Source: a virus. From it: a DNA stretch of 40,368 nt. A program made the position numbers and the translations under genes. The notes beneath the pieces were generated by a model. The model ran no database searches and was not told where the DNA came from. It worked only from the letters and a program-made list of their open reading frames with translations. This document shows positions 7,263 to 15,296 of the stretch, piece by piece. Numbering within the stretch: position 1 is the first letter of the stretch; every line of letters begins with the position of its first letter. The stretch covers positions 1 to 40,368 of IMG/VR virus record IMGVR_UViG_3300030106_000562; one strand, 5' to 3'.

Positions 7263-7923
7263 CTGTAATGATTCCTATGTTCCAACATTTAAATAGTTCC
7301 GTACCGCAATCCTCAAACCCAAGGTTACGCATATTGAATTCACTAAGCAATGCGTGTACTTCTTTCTCCGCTTTAAGCGCATCCTCAAACCAATACTTTT
7401 CCTCAAGTTTAAAACATCCCCATCTCCTAGCCTCTGACAGTCTGCTCTGTATGCCATCAGGATAGGTCTTGCCAATCTTAAACAACCAAGGGGTTTCGGT
7501 ATTCCTGATAACGTAGACCCAACCTTGTGGCACTACCTCGCCTTCAACGTGTACGGTTTCTCGTTTTGTCATTGGCTTTGATGGCCCATACTCAGACTTA
7601 AATCTTGGGGTAATGTCTACCACCTTGTCGTTGATCTTCCACTCAACATTATTAGCCTTTGCTCTAATCTTGGCCCTATCTTCTTTTGATAGATTGTAGT
7701 ATTCTTTTTGACCACCGGCTAATTCGTACCATATTTTTCTTTTGGGATTGTTTCGACTGTGTTGTTCGTGATTGTGTACTTGTTTACATCTCAGACACTG
7801 GGCTTGAAGCCCATCGCTTTGATTAGAGTGCTTGCCAAACTCGCTGACAGGAACCATGTGGTCAGGATAATCCTCACCACAAGCCCAATACCCTTTATGG
7901 CCACTACATCTTTTTACGTTCAT
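7204..7923 (-). CDS. Zinc-finger plus GIY-YIG-like (T5orf172/MUG113) protein
   Basis: 239 aa. The N-terminal region has four cysteines (C6, C15, C43, C46) and several His, a possible zinc-binding module. It is followed by a basic linker (60-130), then a domain at about 134-213 beginning GWVYVIRNTETPWLFKIGKT. The order of YVIRN, KIGKT, RLSEARRWG, AEKEVHALL and GTELFKC corresponds to the T5orf172/MUG113 branch of GIY-YIG nucleases. Such proteins act as DNA nucleases, sometimes in homing or in host DNA degradation. It overlaps both neighbours slightly, so it is part of the early operon rather than an inserted homing element. Confidence 0.75.
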   Translation of the reverse strand: MNVKRCSGHKGYWACGEDYPDHMVPVSEFGKHSNQSDGLQAQCLRCKQVHNHEQHSRNNPKRKIWYELAGGQKEYYNLSKEDRAKIRAKANNVEWKINDKVVDITPRFKSEYGPSKPMTKRETVHVEGEVVPQGWVYVIRNTETPWLFKIGKTYPDGIQSRLSEARRWGCFKLEEKYWFEDALKAEKEVHALLSEFNMRNLGFEDCGTELFKCWNIGIITDAINKVQSENDRPSIAVGK

Positions 7924-8113
7924 CTATCCACTCCATAATACATTCGTCTAGTTCCTCTTTAGTTTTAAAGTGCCTGTTATCTACATGAAGGTAGGTTAGT
8001 TTGTTATCACTCGCAAGAAAACTCCAACCCTCATTGTTCCTGCTCCTCTCTACCCTGATATCATTTATCCTGCCTAAGTTAAACGCTGATCCTTTGCCCC
8101 ACTCAATGGACAT
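7904..8113 (-). CDS. Small hypothetical early protein
   Basis: 69 aa. No domain was recognised. The N-terminal half is beta-rich (INDIRVERSRNNEGWSFLAS) and the C-terminal half is an acidic-basic helix (TKEELDECIMEWIDERKKM). It overlaps the GIY-YIG-type gene by 20 bases and the upstream gene by 11. The GAGAGG before ATG 8113 is a fair ribosome binding site. Confidence 0.6.
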   Translation of the reverse strand: MSIEWGKGSAFNLGRINDIRVERSRNNEGWSFLASDNKLTYLHVDNRHFKTKEELDECIMEWIDERKKM

Positions 8114-8345
8114 CTGGGCCTCTCAGTTCTGAAGAAAACCCCACAACATTCCCGCCTGTATCCTGCCTCAACATTCGTTTGAATGATCTCCACATAAACT
8201 CATGCGCCTGATACTCAGATTGGTTAGCGCACCCCTCAAGCAACTGCTCCATCTCATCTTTGTCAAACAATTCATGTTCCATCCCATCCGTCATTAACTC
8301 TAGTGCCGAATCGAAATGGAACACGATCATTGCCGGTATACTCAT
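8103..8345 (-). CDS. Small hypothetical early protein
   Basis: 80 aa, ATGA overlap with the stop of the RecB-like nuclease gene upstream, so probably translated with it. The sequence is acidic and helical in the middle (DGMEHELFDKDEMEQLLEGC). No motif was recognised. Confidence 0.6.
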   Translation of the reverse strand: MSIPAMIVFHFDSALELMTDGMEHELFDKDEMEQLLEGCANQSEYQAHEFMWRSFKRMLRQDTGGNVVGFSSELRGPDVH

Positions 8346-9109
8346 CTTAGTTCTTTCATCCTTTTGTGCAATGTAAGCGCCGCTAGAAAGGCTTGAAAGT
8401 TTTCTTCTATTGCTGTTGATCTGACTGCCTCAAATCTTCCTGTTGCTTTGTCACATCTGAGAATGTAGGTAGCATCCACTGGAATTCCATGAATGTCCTC
8501 CACCGCTTTCGCATACGCCGCAACCTGTAGATGATACTCAGGATAAACCGCCTTACTTGTTTTCCAATCAATAACACAATATTCTCCATTAATTATTGCT
8601 CTTGCATCCACAGTTCCCGCATATCTGTATTTCCTGTGGAATAGTTTTTCTTCTGAGGATTTCCACTCAACTACATTCTGGCCCACCCAATCCTTGAAAG
8701 CGCCTATAGAGTTTATAGCCTCTTCCTGCTTGGGCATTTGGGGTATTTCACCATCCCCAAGTTTCCAGTTAATCGCCCCCTCTACCCATTCATGGGTAAT
8801 GTTACCTATGTTTAGCGCATCATGTGATTTGCTACGATAGGCAGACTTCATCCCTTTGATAAGGGGATCAAGGGCCATGCGCGATTTGTAAACCTTAGTT
8901 TTTTTAGATGAAGAGTCCTCGTCAAAGAAGAAGTTTTTCTCCAACCAGTTAGCCCCGACCTTTAAAGCCCAAGGTACAAGAGCGGGTTTTGAGATAATGT
9001 CCAGAACCTTAGTGGCGCTTGGGATTATCTCATCCCCCACCTTGTATGAGTGGAGTTTACTGTCGAATAACATCTCGACAGCATCCCCATCATGGTAGTT
9101 AATTTTCAA
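8342..9109 (-). CDS. RecB/Cas4-like PD-(D/E)XK exonuclease
   Basis: 255 aa. The family signature is in order: SATKVLDIISKPALVPWAL (31-49), GNITHEWVEGAI with H106, E154 in SEEKLFHRKYRYAGTVDA with D168, VIDWKTSK with D181 and K183, and YHLQVAAYAKA with Q195. This is the H...E...D...DxK...QxxxY arrangement of RecB-type exonucleases. The role is inferred: a 5'-3' or end-resecting exonuclease producing single strands for the Rad52-like annealing protein encoded upstream in the same operon, as in phage exonuclease/annealase pairs. The start overlaps the SSB-like gene stop (ATGA). Confidence 0.85.
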   Translation of the reverse strand: MKINYHDGDAVEMLFDSKLHSYKVGDEIIPSATKVLDIISKPALVPWALKVGANWLEKNFFFDEDSSSKKTKVYKSRMALDPLIKGMKSAYRSKSHDALNIGNITHEWVEGAINWKLGDGEIPQMPKQEEAINSIGAFKDWVGQNVVEWKSSEEKLFHRKYRYAGTVDARAIINGEYCVIDWKTSKAVYPEYHLQVAAYAKAVEDIHGIPVDATYILRCDKATGRFEAVRSTAIEENFQAFLAALTLHKRMKELR

Positions 9110-9339
9110 AACGGAACTTCAGAGGATACGCTGTTAGACGCACTTGAACCCGCACCATTATACGGCTCTTCAATACGGCCAGAATATCTCAGTTTACCTG
9201 AGTTCTTCTCCCACACTGATACACGCTTCTTCTCACCATCTATCCAAGCGTAGCCGGTTAAGTCAGGGCGATTCTCATTCCCTTCCTTGTCATTTTCAAA
9301 CAGCGAAAGATCGCCGTCCTTTGGTACATAGTCGCTCAT
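9106..9339 (-). CDS. Putative single-stranded DNA-binding (SSB-like) protein
   Basis: 77 aa. Residues 1-60 (DGDLSLFENDKEGNENRPDL, then GYAWIDGEKKRVSVWEKNSG) fit a family of small phage beta-barrel proteins. The Ser-rich linker ends in EVPF, like the acidic ..D-[ILV]-P-F tip of bacterial SSB that binds partner proteins. It is followed immediately by the exonuclease gene. Strong ribosome binding site AGGAG before ATG 9339. It is shorter than a full SSB (about 110 or more aa), so it could instead be a fragment-like OB protein. SSB function is inferred from tail and context. Confidence 0.6.
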   Translation of the reverse strand: MSDYVPKDGDLSLFENDKEGNENRPDLTGYAWIDGEKKRVSVWEKNSGKLRYSGRIEEPYNGAGSSASNSVSSEVPF

Positions 9340-9348
9340 ATATATCTC

Positions 9349-9678
9349 CTATAAGATTTTGTGTTCCAATCGCCTGTTTGCTTGCTCAGTTCGCCAGACT
9401 TCAATATGAAGTTCTGCCACCTTGAGTTCCCAACGTAGACGCTCTTCGTTTTCTATGGCTACCGCGATACCCTCTATTGTTTTGGTAACTTCCGGTTGCA
9501 TAGACACCCAGTTCTCCTTGTCTGCTACAGTTTTGCCTACGGCTCTACTGTACAACACGGAGCGTTGAGTCTTTTTGTACTCCGTCAACTGGTACGTTTC
9601 GGCCTTGGCCTTTGCGTACTTCGGAGCAGTCTGTTCTATCTGATTGAGGTATCCCTCAACTTCGCCTTCAATATTCAT
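9349..9678 (-). CDS. Conserved phage helical protein (ERLRW...VWR type)
   Basis: 109 aa, almost entirely helical and coiled-coil-like, with AKAKAETYQLTEYKKTQRSV, then ENEERLRWELKVAELHIEVW and R-TEQANRR. The same pattern (EERLRW...A...EVWR.....NR) recurs in small proteins of many phage replication modules. The function is unknown. A DNA-associated or recombination accessory role is only suggested by the neighbours (HNH, SSB-like, exonuclease). ATGA overlap with the upstream HNH gene. Confidence 0.65.
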   Translation of the reverse strand: MNIEGEVEGYLNQIEQTAPKYAKAKAETYQLTEYKKTQRSVLYSRAVGKTVADKENWVSMQPEVTKTIEGIAVAIENEERLRWELKVAELHIEVWRTEQANRRLEHKIL

Positions 9679-9974
9679 ATCTCTATTATACCTGAATTAA
9701 ATGCAATGTCAAGCGTTCTTAAAATATATTCGTACTGCCAGTTCATAAATGCCGCATCTCCTGAATGCATTTTACTATGACATTTAAAACAAAGCGGCAT
9801 AGTTAGCCAGTCGCCAGCCTTTTGGCCCATGCCTCCTGAAAGGTAAGCCCCCCTTCCCTTAAGGTGGTGAGCCACCACCGTACCATCCCTTATTTCACAA
9901 GCGGCGCATGGCAGTGTGGCTACCCACTCAAGGTAAGGCTTGCTCTTTATTCGCTTACGTTTTTGAAGACTCAT
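9675..9974 (-). CDS. HNH-type nuclease, Ref/DUF968-like
   Basis: 99 aa. Metal-site residues are visible: C23-x2-C26, H36-H37 in VVAHHLKGRG, GGMGQKAGDW, C62-x2-C65-H66 and H70 in PLCFKCHSKMH. This matches the small HNH nucleases of the P1 Ref / RecA-dependent nuclease and DUF968 groups. Those act on single-strand or displaced DNA in recombination. Here it lies next to the Rad52-like and exonuclease functions. Starts inside the DUF3310 gene end (20-base overlap). The assignment is by motif; the exact family is uncertain. Confidence 0.75.
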   Translation of the reverse strand: MSLQKRKRIKSKPYLEWVATLPCAACEIRDGTVVAHHLKGRGAYLSGGMGQKAGDWLTMPLCFKCHSKMHSGDAAFMNWQYEYILRTLDIAFNSGIIEI

Positions 9975-10152
9975 TGATCTCTTCTATTAATATGTTTGCG
10001 TACTCTATGATCTTGCACAAGTCGGACATTGGTTCGCCCTTCTTGTCCCATCTACTAGCGTACTTTACTATATTACCTGAGCAGAAGTCAAGTTTATTGG
10101 CAATAATATATTCAATAGGCTCTATCTTCATCTTGTAGTGTGAGGGTTTCAT
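9955..10152 (-). CDS. DUF3310 family protein
   Basis: 65 aa. The whole length fits DUF3310: HY...IEPIEYI, L.FC.GNIVKYASRW, then DL.K...Y...LI. The family occurs alone or fused to nucleotide-kinase-like domains in phages (for example the T7 1.7 gene group), where a nucleotide-related role has been suggested. Start ATG at 10152 overlaps the previous stop (TAATG). Placed two genes downstream of the ribonucleotide reductase, consistent with nucleotide metabolism. Confidence 0.85.
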   Translation of the reverse strand: MKPSHYKMKIEPIEYIIANKLDFCSGNIVKYASRWDKKGEPMSDLCKIIEYANILIEEINESSKT

Positions 10153-10580
10153 TAATCTCTAAACCCCACTTCATCATCAAAGTCAATACCATAACGACCC
10201 CCTAACTCTGGATCAATTCCGTAGTTGCTTATCTCCCAGTCATCGTCATCATCATAGTATCTTTTAGGATTCACTTCCCGCATCATTTCCATTGCTCCCT
10301 TCTTTGTTTTAAATTTGGAAAATGAATTATCAGGCCAATACATACCCCAACAAATCTTATTACCATCCTTATCAAATACTGGCGCTACTGTATAAGACTC
10401 TAATGCGCCACCCATGTGGTAGAATCCGTTATATTTGTCACGCTCTTCTATTTTTAGGTTATGTTTTTTAAGTAAATTACCATACTCAGTAGCATATCCT
10501 GATTCATCATAATGAAAGTGTTGAATAGAATTGCTCTTATCAAACTTCTTACTTTCCAAAATTTCTATGTCCTTTATCAT
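10152..10580 (-). CDS. Hypothetical acidic protein behind RNR
   Basis: 142 aa from ATG 10580, which overlaps the RNR stop (ATGA) and has AGGAG 10 bases upstream. A longer form from 10604 is possible but less likely. The C-terminus has an Asp run (YYDDDDDWEISNYG) and DFDDEVGF, giving a very acidic tail. No domain was recognised. Coupled translation with RNR suggests co-expression, not necessarily shared function. Confidence 0.65.
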   Translation of the reverse strand: MIKDIEILESKKFDKSNSIQHFHYDESGYATEYGNLLKKHNLKIEERDKYNGFYHMGGALESYTVAPVFDKDGNKICWGMYWPDNSFSKFKTKKGAMEMMREVNPKRYYDDDDDWEISNYGIDPELGGRYGIDFDDEVGFRD

Positions 10581-12223
10581 ATTCCACATACTCCTGATAA
10601 ACATTGCTCTTCGCTGTTATCCTCATAGACCACGCCACGCTTGCTGTGCGCCTCTTCATAAGGCACTGACGTTATAGGCTGACCACCCCTAGCCCCATCA
10701 GGATACACTGTCAAACCCCTTAAACCGGGGGCGTAGTTAGCGATGATCTTCTGAAAGTCCACCACAGTATCCTCATTGTTTGATTCCGTTCCCCAAGCAG
10801 GAAGGTTCAACGTGGAACTAATAGCATGGTCAACGTGCTTCTGTAGTTCGTATTGAAACTTCACCCTGCGTTCAGGATCAAAGGCTAGGTCTACAGCAGA
10901 CTCAATGTTCTCTGGTTTTATTCCTGAGTCAATGAGTTCTTGGGCCGTACCGTCAACGACAAATTGATGTTTCCATCTGACTCCATCTGCAAGATAGCGT
11001 CTGCGGTATGCCACGGCGTAGATTGGCTCCACTCCAGAGGTTGTTCCCGCGAGAATGCTAATTGTCCCTGTCGGAGCGATTGCTCGGTAGCCTTTAGGAC
11101 GGTTGAGAAAAAGTCTGTCGCAATGAGAGTCAGCGGATCGTTTGCTTTCTCGTTCATAAGTTTTCATCCATTGTTTAAGTTCATCTACCATCTCGTACTT
11201 ATGCCCACGTTTGAGTAACCATTCGTGCATACCCATAAGCCCAAGCCCTATACGACTGTTCTTCTGTCTTACCTCTTCCACTTTCTCGTAAGGTAGTTGC
11301 GCCCTGATAAGCCCACATACCAAGAACTTACTCGCAAGCCCAACCACTTCACGGAATTCCTCAATAGAATCAATGTTTGCAAGGTTAACAGAGCCAAGAT
11401 TACAGACATCACTGTCATCTTCACTCGTAATTTCAGTGCAAGCATTTCTAAGCGTTTCATTTTCTTTTTCTCCAAAGTTAAAACTAAATCCCGGTTCACC
11501 TGTCATCATAGCCTGACGCACATTCTTAACAAAGATGGGATCAGAACCCCGCGCCTCAGTGTTAAGCCACGCATCATCATAGTTCAGACTGACGTTCATC
11601 ATATCCAATGGGGCGGGGAAGTTAAAGTCTGCCTGTTTAAGAGCAGACAAGGTGGTATCCCCGGCTTTCATATCATGCCAGTTCTTAGCCGATAAAAGAT
11701 TGGACGCATCCTCATGTTGCCAGTTCATACAGCCATACAGGGCAGACCTCCGACTGCCACCCTGCATGACATTCCTGCCGACCTCGTTCAAGGTGTGCAG
11801 AAGGGGGATGGGGCCGGAGGCAACCCCACCTGTGCGCCTGAGTTGTCTGCCTGACGGCCTTGCGATGGAAACATCTACTCCAATGCCCCCACCCGTCATT
11901 AAGCATGACATCGCTCTCTGCGTCACACTAGCCCACTCTTCTCTGGTATCCTCTTCCAACTTCAACAAGTAACAGTTATTGTAGAACCGCGCCTCTCTAC
12001 CTGCGTACCACAGGTATCGTCCACCGGGCATAAACTTAAAGTCAGATATGTACTGCACCAATTGATCTTGGTCAGACTTGGACATCAAGTTATTCTTCTT
12101 ACCATCGTATGTCCCGCATACATTATTGACTACTGTGTGTGCTTTGTCCTCCCAAGTTTCATAAGGGTTGCTTGCGTACTTCTGCTTAAAAATAGTTTCG
12201 CCTAGTTCAGTTCTAAATTTCAT
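10577..12223 (-). CDS. Adenosylcobalamin-dependent (class II) ribonucleotide reductase
   Basis: 548 aa from ATG 12223; frames further upstream would run through the preceding gene. It reduces ribonucleotides, probably triphosphates, to deoxyribonucleotides with vitamin B12 coenzyme. Seen: NNC with C84 (redox partner), NACTEI with N260, C262 and E264 (thiyl Cys in the N-x-C-x-E catalytic site), C274 in CNLGSVNL (second redox Cys), APTGTIS (383-389), GTTSGVEP, and a C-terminal C541-x4-C546 pair for re-reduction. This layout is the monomeric RTPR type. There is no separate beta subunit gene, agreeing with class II. At 548 aa it is shorter than bacterial RTPR (about 740), lacking an ATP-cone-like N-terminus. 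The host must supply B12. Confidence 0.92.
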   Translation of the reverse strand: MKFRTELGETIFKQKYASNPYETWEDKAHTVVNNVCGTYDGKKNNLMSKSDQDQLVQYISDFKFMPGGRYLWYAGREARFYNNCYLLKLEEDTREEWASVTQRAMSCLMTGGGIGVDVSIARPSGRQLRRTGGVASGPIPLLHTLNEVGRNVMQGGSRRSALYGCMNWQHEDASNLLSAKNWHDMKAGDTTLSALKQADFNFPAPLDMMNVSLNYDDAWLNTEARGSDPIFVKNVRQAMMTGEPGFSFNFGEKENETLRNACTEITSEDDSDVCNLGSVNLANIDSIEEFREVVGLASKFLVCGLIRAQLPYEKVEEVRQKNSRIGLGLMGMHEWLLKRGHKYEMVDELKQWMKTYERESKRSADSHCDRLFLNRPKGYRAIAPTGTISILAGTTSGVEPIYAVAYRRRYLADGVRWKHQFVVDGTAQELIDSGIKPENIESAVDLAFDPERRVKFQYELQKHVDHAISSTLNLPAWGTESNNEDTVVDFQKIIANYAPGLRGLTVYPDGARGGQPITSVPYEEAHSKRGVVYEDNSEEQCLSGVCGI

Positions 12224-12482
12224 TGTATCTATATTCTCCACATACGTTGTTTTCCCAATCCCAAGACGGCCCAACCTTCGGCATCGCGGCGTTCTCTTTT
12301 TCTCTTTCGTAATGCCAAGCCTTGTTTGAGAACTCTCTGAAGGTGGAGTAGAATACATCCCCATCACATTCAGCAAACTCCTGAGAAAACTTCACCGCCT
12401 GTTCAGCCAAGTCACGCCTTGCTTGATCCAACTGCAACTGATCGTACTGCTTCTCCTTCTTGTTCTTAGAGCGAATCTTCAT
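12213..12482 (-). CDS. Small charged hypothetical protein
   Basis: 89 aa. Basic N-terminus (MKIRSKNKKEKQYDQLQLDQ), helical middle with acidic residues, and a Trp-containing C-terminus. GGAG ribosome binding site before ATG 12482. Overlaps the Rad52-like gene by 17 bases and the RNR start by 11. No family was recognised; a DNA-recombination accessory is possible from context only. Confidence 0.6.
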   Translation of the reverse strand: MKIRSKNKKEKQYDQLQLDQARRDLAEQAVKFSQEFAECDGDVFYSTFREFSNKAWHYEREKENAAMPKVGPSWDWENNVCGEYRYNEI

Positions 12483-12921
12483 AGTCTTTTCTCCATTTTT
12501 CTATGTCTTTGTTGTGACGTTGTGACATCAGTTTATCATAGCCCTCCGGCGTAGCCCACTCTGCGGGTTGCCTGTTTGAATCAAAGGCTGAAGGGTAGTA
12601 GAGATAGCGTCCAATTCCCCAAAGGACTCCGGCTCTCTTCAAGGCATCGCTAATGCCCCCTTTGTCGCCTTCAATGTCAGTATCACCCGCGCCGTCAGAC
12701 TTAGTAACCCACTGACCGTCAATCCTGCAAGCCAACTTACAGATCATACGGCCACCTACACTTTCGTAATGCGCTTGCCAACCGCCAACACCAAACACCT
12801 CATCCAGTCGGTTCATTACATCCCGCGCATCAATGTACACCAAGTCTTTACCACCCTTGTAACCTTTGCGCCACTTGTGATTGGCAAAGGGTTTCTTCAA
12901 CGCTATCTCTACATATTTCAT
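12466..12921 (-). CDS. Rad52/22-family single-strand annealing protein
   Basis: 151 aa. The Rad52_Rad22 core is seen in order: YIDARDVMNRLDEVFG (29-44), GGWQAHYESVGGRMICKLAC (46-65), GAGDTDIEGDKGGISDALKR (77-96), AGVLWGIGRYLYYP (97-110). Family members bind ssDNA as rings and anneal complementary strands; in phages they pair with an exonuclease. Here the RecB-like exonuclease (8342-9109), resolvase-like nuclease and SSB-like protein are in the same operon, forming a complete phage recombination set. GAGGAA ribosome binding site upstream of ATG 12921. Confidence 0.9.
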   Translation of the reverse strand: MKYVEIALKKPFANHKWRKGYKGGKDLVYIDARDVMNRLDEVFGVGGWQAHYESVGGRMICKLACRIDGQWVTKSDGAGDTDIEGDKGGISDALKRAGVLWGIGRYLYYPSAFDSNRQPAEWATPEGYDKLMSQRHNKDIEKWRKDYEDSL

Positions 12922-12922
12922 A

Positions 12923-13138
12923 TTATTCCTCGTTTTTAACTAAAGTTTCGTGATATCCACCATCGTCATCATACCACCCATGATACACATTGTCAACAAC
13001 TTTCTGGCGGTGAATGATAAATGGTTCATCTTTGGTTCCCTTACCCTCGACCCGCTCTCCACTGAAGGTGCGGTATTTCATTGGGGAAAAGAACTCTTCC
13101 ATAAATCCCCGGTCAAAGGGGTGTACTGTCATCTTCAT
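12923..13138 (-). CDS. Small hypothetical early protein
   Basis: 71 aa. AGGAG with 6-base spacing before ATG 13138, inside the end of the resolvase-like gene. Aromatic and acidic content is high (YHGWYDDDGGYHETLVKNEE). There is no recognised domain. Confidence 0.65.
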   Translation of the reverse strand: MKMTVHPFDRGFMEEFFSPMKYRTFSGERVEGKGTKDEPFIIHRQKVVDNVYHGWYDDDGGYHETLVKNEE

Positions 13139-13463
13139 TTAAAACTCCTATAAAGTGTTCAGCATCTACGACTGCCAAAGGTTTTTGCCTATTGCGTTTA
13201 ATGATTAGCAAGGGTTCGTAGCCCCCTGCGTTTGCTTCTGCCTGTTTCCAAGCCTCCCACAAATTTAATTTCTCCACGTTCTTGCACTCAATACTGTAGG
13301 GGAAGATTGCTCTGGCCTTGGGGGAGAGCATAACATCCTCACCCCCGGCTCCCATACTGCGTGAGTGTACATCATCTGACTCTAGATCAAAGGTGCTAAT
13401 TAACAGACATCTGACCCATTGCTGAAGCCTTCTGCCCTTGGACTTTGCGGATGATGTTTTCAT
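13113..13463 (-). CDS. Holliday-junction-resolvase-like endonuclease
   Basis: 116 aa. Residues 1-20 form a basic helix (SKGRRLQQWVRCLLI). RSMGAGGEDVMLSPKAR gives D43, and PYSIECKNVEKL gives the E59-x-K61 pair of the PD-(D/E)XK fold. NLWEAWKQAEANAG followed by PLLIIKRNRQKPLAVV is the helix and strand typical of archaeal-type Holliday junction resolvases and phage VRR-like nucleases. Likely role: cleaving branched recombination intermediates before packaging. It starts inside the end of the helicase gene. Confidence 0.8.
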   Translation of the reverse strand: MKTSSAKSKGRRLQQWVRCLLISTFDLESDDVHSRSMGAGGEDVMLSPKARAIFPYSIECKNVEKLNLWEAWKQAEANAGGYEPLLIIKRNRQKPLAVVDAEHFIGVLNEDDSTPL

Positions 13464-14385
13464 TTATTCCCTCAGTTAGTGCTACCCTATCCAACTCACC
13501 CATCACACCACCCTTGGGTGGGGTCTTGAGTATGGCCTTGGGCAGTTGCCCATCATGGTAATAGTTCATTGAGGCTAAGTCAAGTTTCAAATCCAAATCC
13601 ATCTCAGCCCCGTCAAAATGCCTTGCTTTACAAAGACTTAGGTATGCGTCAATCTCCGGGTCATCAAACACCCTTCCCAGAATGATTACGTTGTCTGCCC
13701 TGTTTGTTATGTCAGCAGACCCCGCGACACTCCATTTGTCTAGCCTGTCCTTGACAGACTGACCCTTCCTCGCATGGGCCACCAGTATGATATGCACCCC
13801 CAACTGTCGAGCAATGTTAGCCAAGCCCTGCACCACCATCTTCTGACCATTCCAATCGTCGCTATTCATGCTCATGGTCATCAGGGAGTCCACTAGGATA
13901 ATGTCAATCCCAAGTTTGTCATAGGCGTACCTGATAACAGACATCAGGGTGCGCGGGGTGACGGTTCCATGTTGGTCATAGAACCATAGTTTGTCATTGC
14001 TCCACTTGGTAAACTGCAACCCCGCCTCCATGTCTGGTTTGTTTTGCAGTGATGCCTGTCGCCACATTCTAGCCAACTGCGCCTTGGGTGACATCTCAAG
14101 CGATACTGATAGGCACTTATGCCCCTGCTCCATAGCAGACAGCAGACACTGAGAGGCGAATAAAGATTTCCCCGCGCCATTTATCCCCGCGAGGATTGTC
14201 ATCTCTTCTCCGCGCAGTCTGAACTTGTCATCAAACTGATTGAATGGGAGTTTAACCCCCTGCAATTGCTCTTCATTGAAGAAGAAGTCAAAGACTTCAC
14301 TGGTAAAGTCATTAGACGGCCTGACCTTACGCTCTACTGATCCAACACTATCATACCGCTTTAATTCTTTTTCTGTGATTTCCAT
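13396..14385 (-). CDS. DnaB-like replicative helicase (no primase domain)
   Basis: 329 aa. RecA-fold ATPase core: Walker A GINGAGKS (67-74), SLEMS (95-99) as in DnaB motif H1a, Walker B DIILVDSL (161-168), HIILVAHARK (198-207), and GSADITNRADNVIILGR (222-238) matching the DnaB glutamine/arginine-finger region. The N-terminal 60 residues are short and differ from both DnaB and T7 primase domains. Acts as the replication helicase, 5'-3', probably hexameric. No primase or polymerase gene accompanies it, so host DnaG and Pol III are likely partners. Starts 25 bases inside the preceding gene. Confidence 0.9.
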   Translation of the reverse strand: MEITEKELKRYDSVGSVERKVRPSNDFTSEVFDFFFNEEQLQGVKLPFNQFDDKFRLRGEEMTILAGINGAGKSLFASQCLLSAMEQGHKCLSVSLEMSPKAQLARMWRQASLQNKPDMEAGLQFTKWSNDKLWFYDQHGTVTPRTLMSVIRYAYDKLGIDIILVDSLMTMSMNSDDWNGQKMVVQGLANIARQLGVHIILVAHARKGQSVKDRLDKWSVAGSADITNRADNVIILGRVFDDPEIDAYLSLCKARHFDGAEMDLDLKLDLASMNYYHDGQLPKAILKTPPKGGVMGELDRVALTEGINENIIRKVQGQKASAMGQMSVN

Positions 14386-14762
14386 ATTCTTCTGCCGTAT
14401 ATCCAGTTGCCACCGTGTCGGTAGTATTGATCGAATGATTTAAGGTGGGTGTTGTAAAACTTGCTCCAATCCATCCCCTTAATCCTGACTTTGTTTGAAG
14501 TTTCAACCCTTAATGGGTTATTATGGTCATTGTCTAGGAATTTTTGAGGTATTCTACCAGACATATTCTGGACACGCAAGTATATTTTCCACGCCTCAAT
14601 CATCATCTTATTCGTAGTTCTGCGGGAGCGGGATAGAATGTCGAGGCATTTCACCGCGCTTTTCATCATTGTTTCAGATTCCACATCCCCTTGGTGGCGT
14701 ACAGTTGCCACCATTCTTTTGGGGATGTTTCTGAGAATCCGTAATGCTCTCTTCTCAATCAT
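14361..14762 (-). CDS. Basic hypothetical protein upstream of helicase
   Basis: 133 aa, strongly basic, helical N-terminal half (RALRILRNIPKRMV; MKSAVKCLDILSRSRRTTNK), Trp/Tyr/His-rich C-terminus. Start overlaps the preceding TAA (TAATG). A nucleic-acid-binding role fits the charge, and the place next to the helicase suggests a loader or origin protein. No domain is recognised, so that is a guess. Confidence 0.65.
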   Translation of the reverse strand: MIEKRALRILRNIPKRMVATVRHQGDVESETMMKSAVKCLDILSRSRRTTNKMMIEAWKIYLRVQNMSGRIPQKFLDNDHNNPLRVETSNKVRIKGMDWSKFYNTHLKSFDQYYRHGGNWIYGRRIWKSQKKN

Positions 14763-15121
14763 TACATTTCAGAGTATGTACCAGAGTAGGGGTTGGGTTC
14801 TATCTCCTCATACTGAGGTTCCCATTGCCTACGCTTTTTATCCTCTTCTGACATGGCCTCATCGTATTCCTGTACCGTCCATGTGCTGAGGTCAGACAGT
14901 TTAGACAAAGCCTCCGGGGTAAGAATAACGCCATGCCCATCCAACTCAAGCACGATGCTGTTATCTCCCCCAAGATAAACGTCAACGTCGTTCACCACCA
15001 GATCATCAAAGAATCTATCGACCTCTTGCTTTACTCTTTCGTTCACGGCCTCATCAAAATCCTCAGCAAAAGACTGTGATTTTGAAAAGGCGTTAAAATC
15101 TCTTTCAACTGGGTCTAACAT
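14762..15121 (-). CDS. Acidic hypothetical early protein
   Basis: 119 aa from ATG 15121 with GGAG 7 bases upstream; a longer frame to 15184 enters the previous gene and is rejected. Very acidic (SFAEDFDEAVNERVKQEVDR, DLVVNDVDVYLGG). The middle (SIVLELDGHGVILTPEALSK) looks like a small beta unit. No family was recognised. It could be a DNA-mimic-like or regulatory protein. Confidence 0.7.
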   Translation of the reverse strand: MLDPVERDFNAFSKSQSFAEDFDEAVNERVKQEVDRFFDDLVVNDVDVYLGGDNSIVLELDGHGVILTPEALSKLSDLSTWTVQEYDEAMSEEDKKRRQWEPQYEEIEPNPYSGTYSEM

Positions 15122-15122
15122 T

Positions 15123-15296
15123 TTATTCTCCGTAGTTATCGTAAGTATAGTCTGCAATCTCTTCAAAGTCAATCTCTTTATCAAGCAAAGCCCAAACCTT
15201 TTCTATGGTAGATTCCTTTATATACTTGTGCATTGACTTGGTAGAGTAGTTCATCAAATCCCATTTAACGTCATCAAAGTTTTCTTTAGTCAGCAT
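15123..15296 (-). CDS. 57-aa acidic early protein
   Basis: ATG at 15296 with GAGG eight bases upstream, stop at 15123, one base before the next start. Sequence begins MLTKENFDDVKWDLMNYS and ends in acidic-aromatic FEEIADYTYDNYGE. Start and stop lock tightly with both neighbours, which is the main support. No domain was recognised. Confidence 0.7.
   Translation of the reverse strand: MLTKENFDDVKWDLMNYSTKSMHKYIKESTIEKVWALLDKEIDFEEIADYTYDNYGE

Noticed and set aside
10940-11218. Plus-strand open frames opposite the RNR and other minus genes (also 9496-9780, 11297-11972)
   Set aside because: Antisense shadows of well-supported coding frames, without ribosome binding sites or family patterns.
13944-14180. 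Minus open frame inside the helicase gene
   Set aside because: Shifted-frame shadow within the DnaB-like coding sequence.
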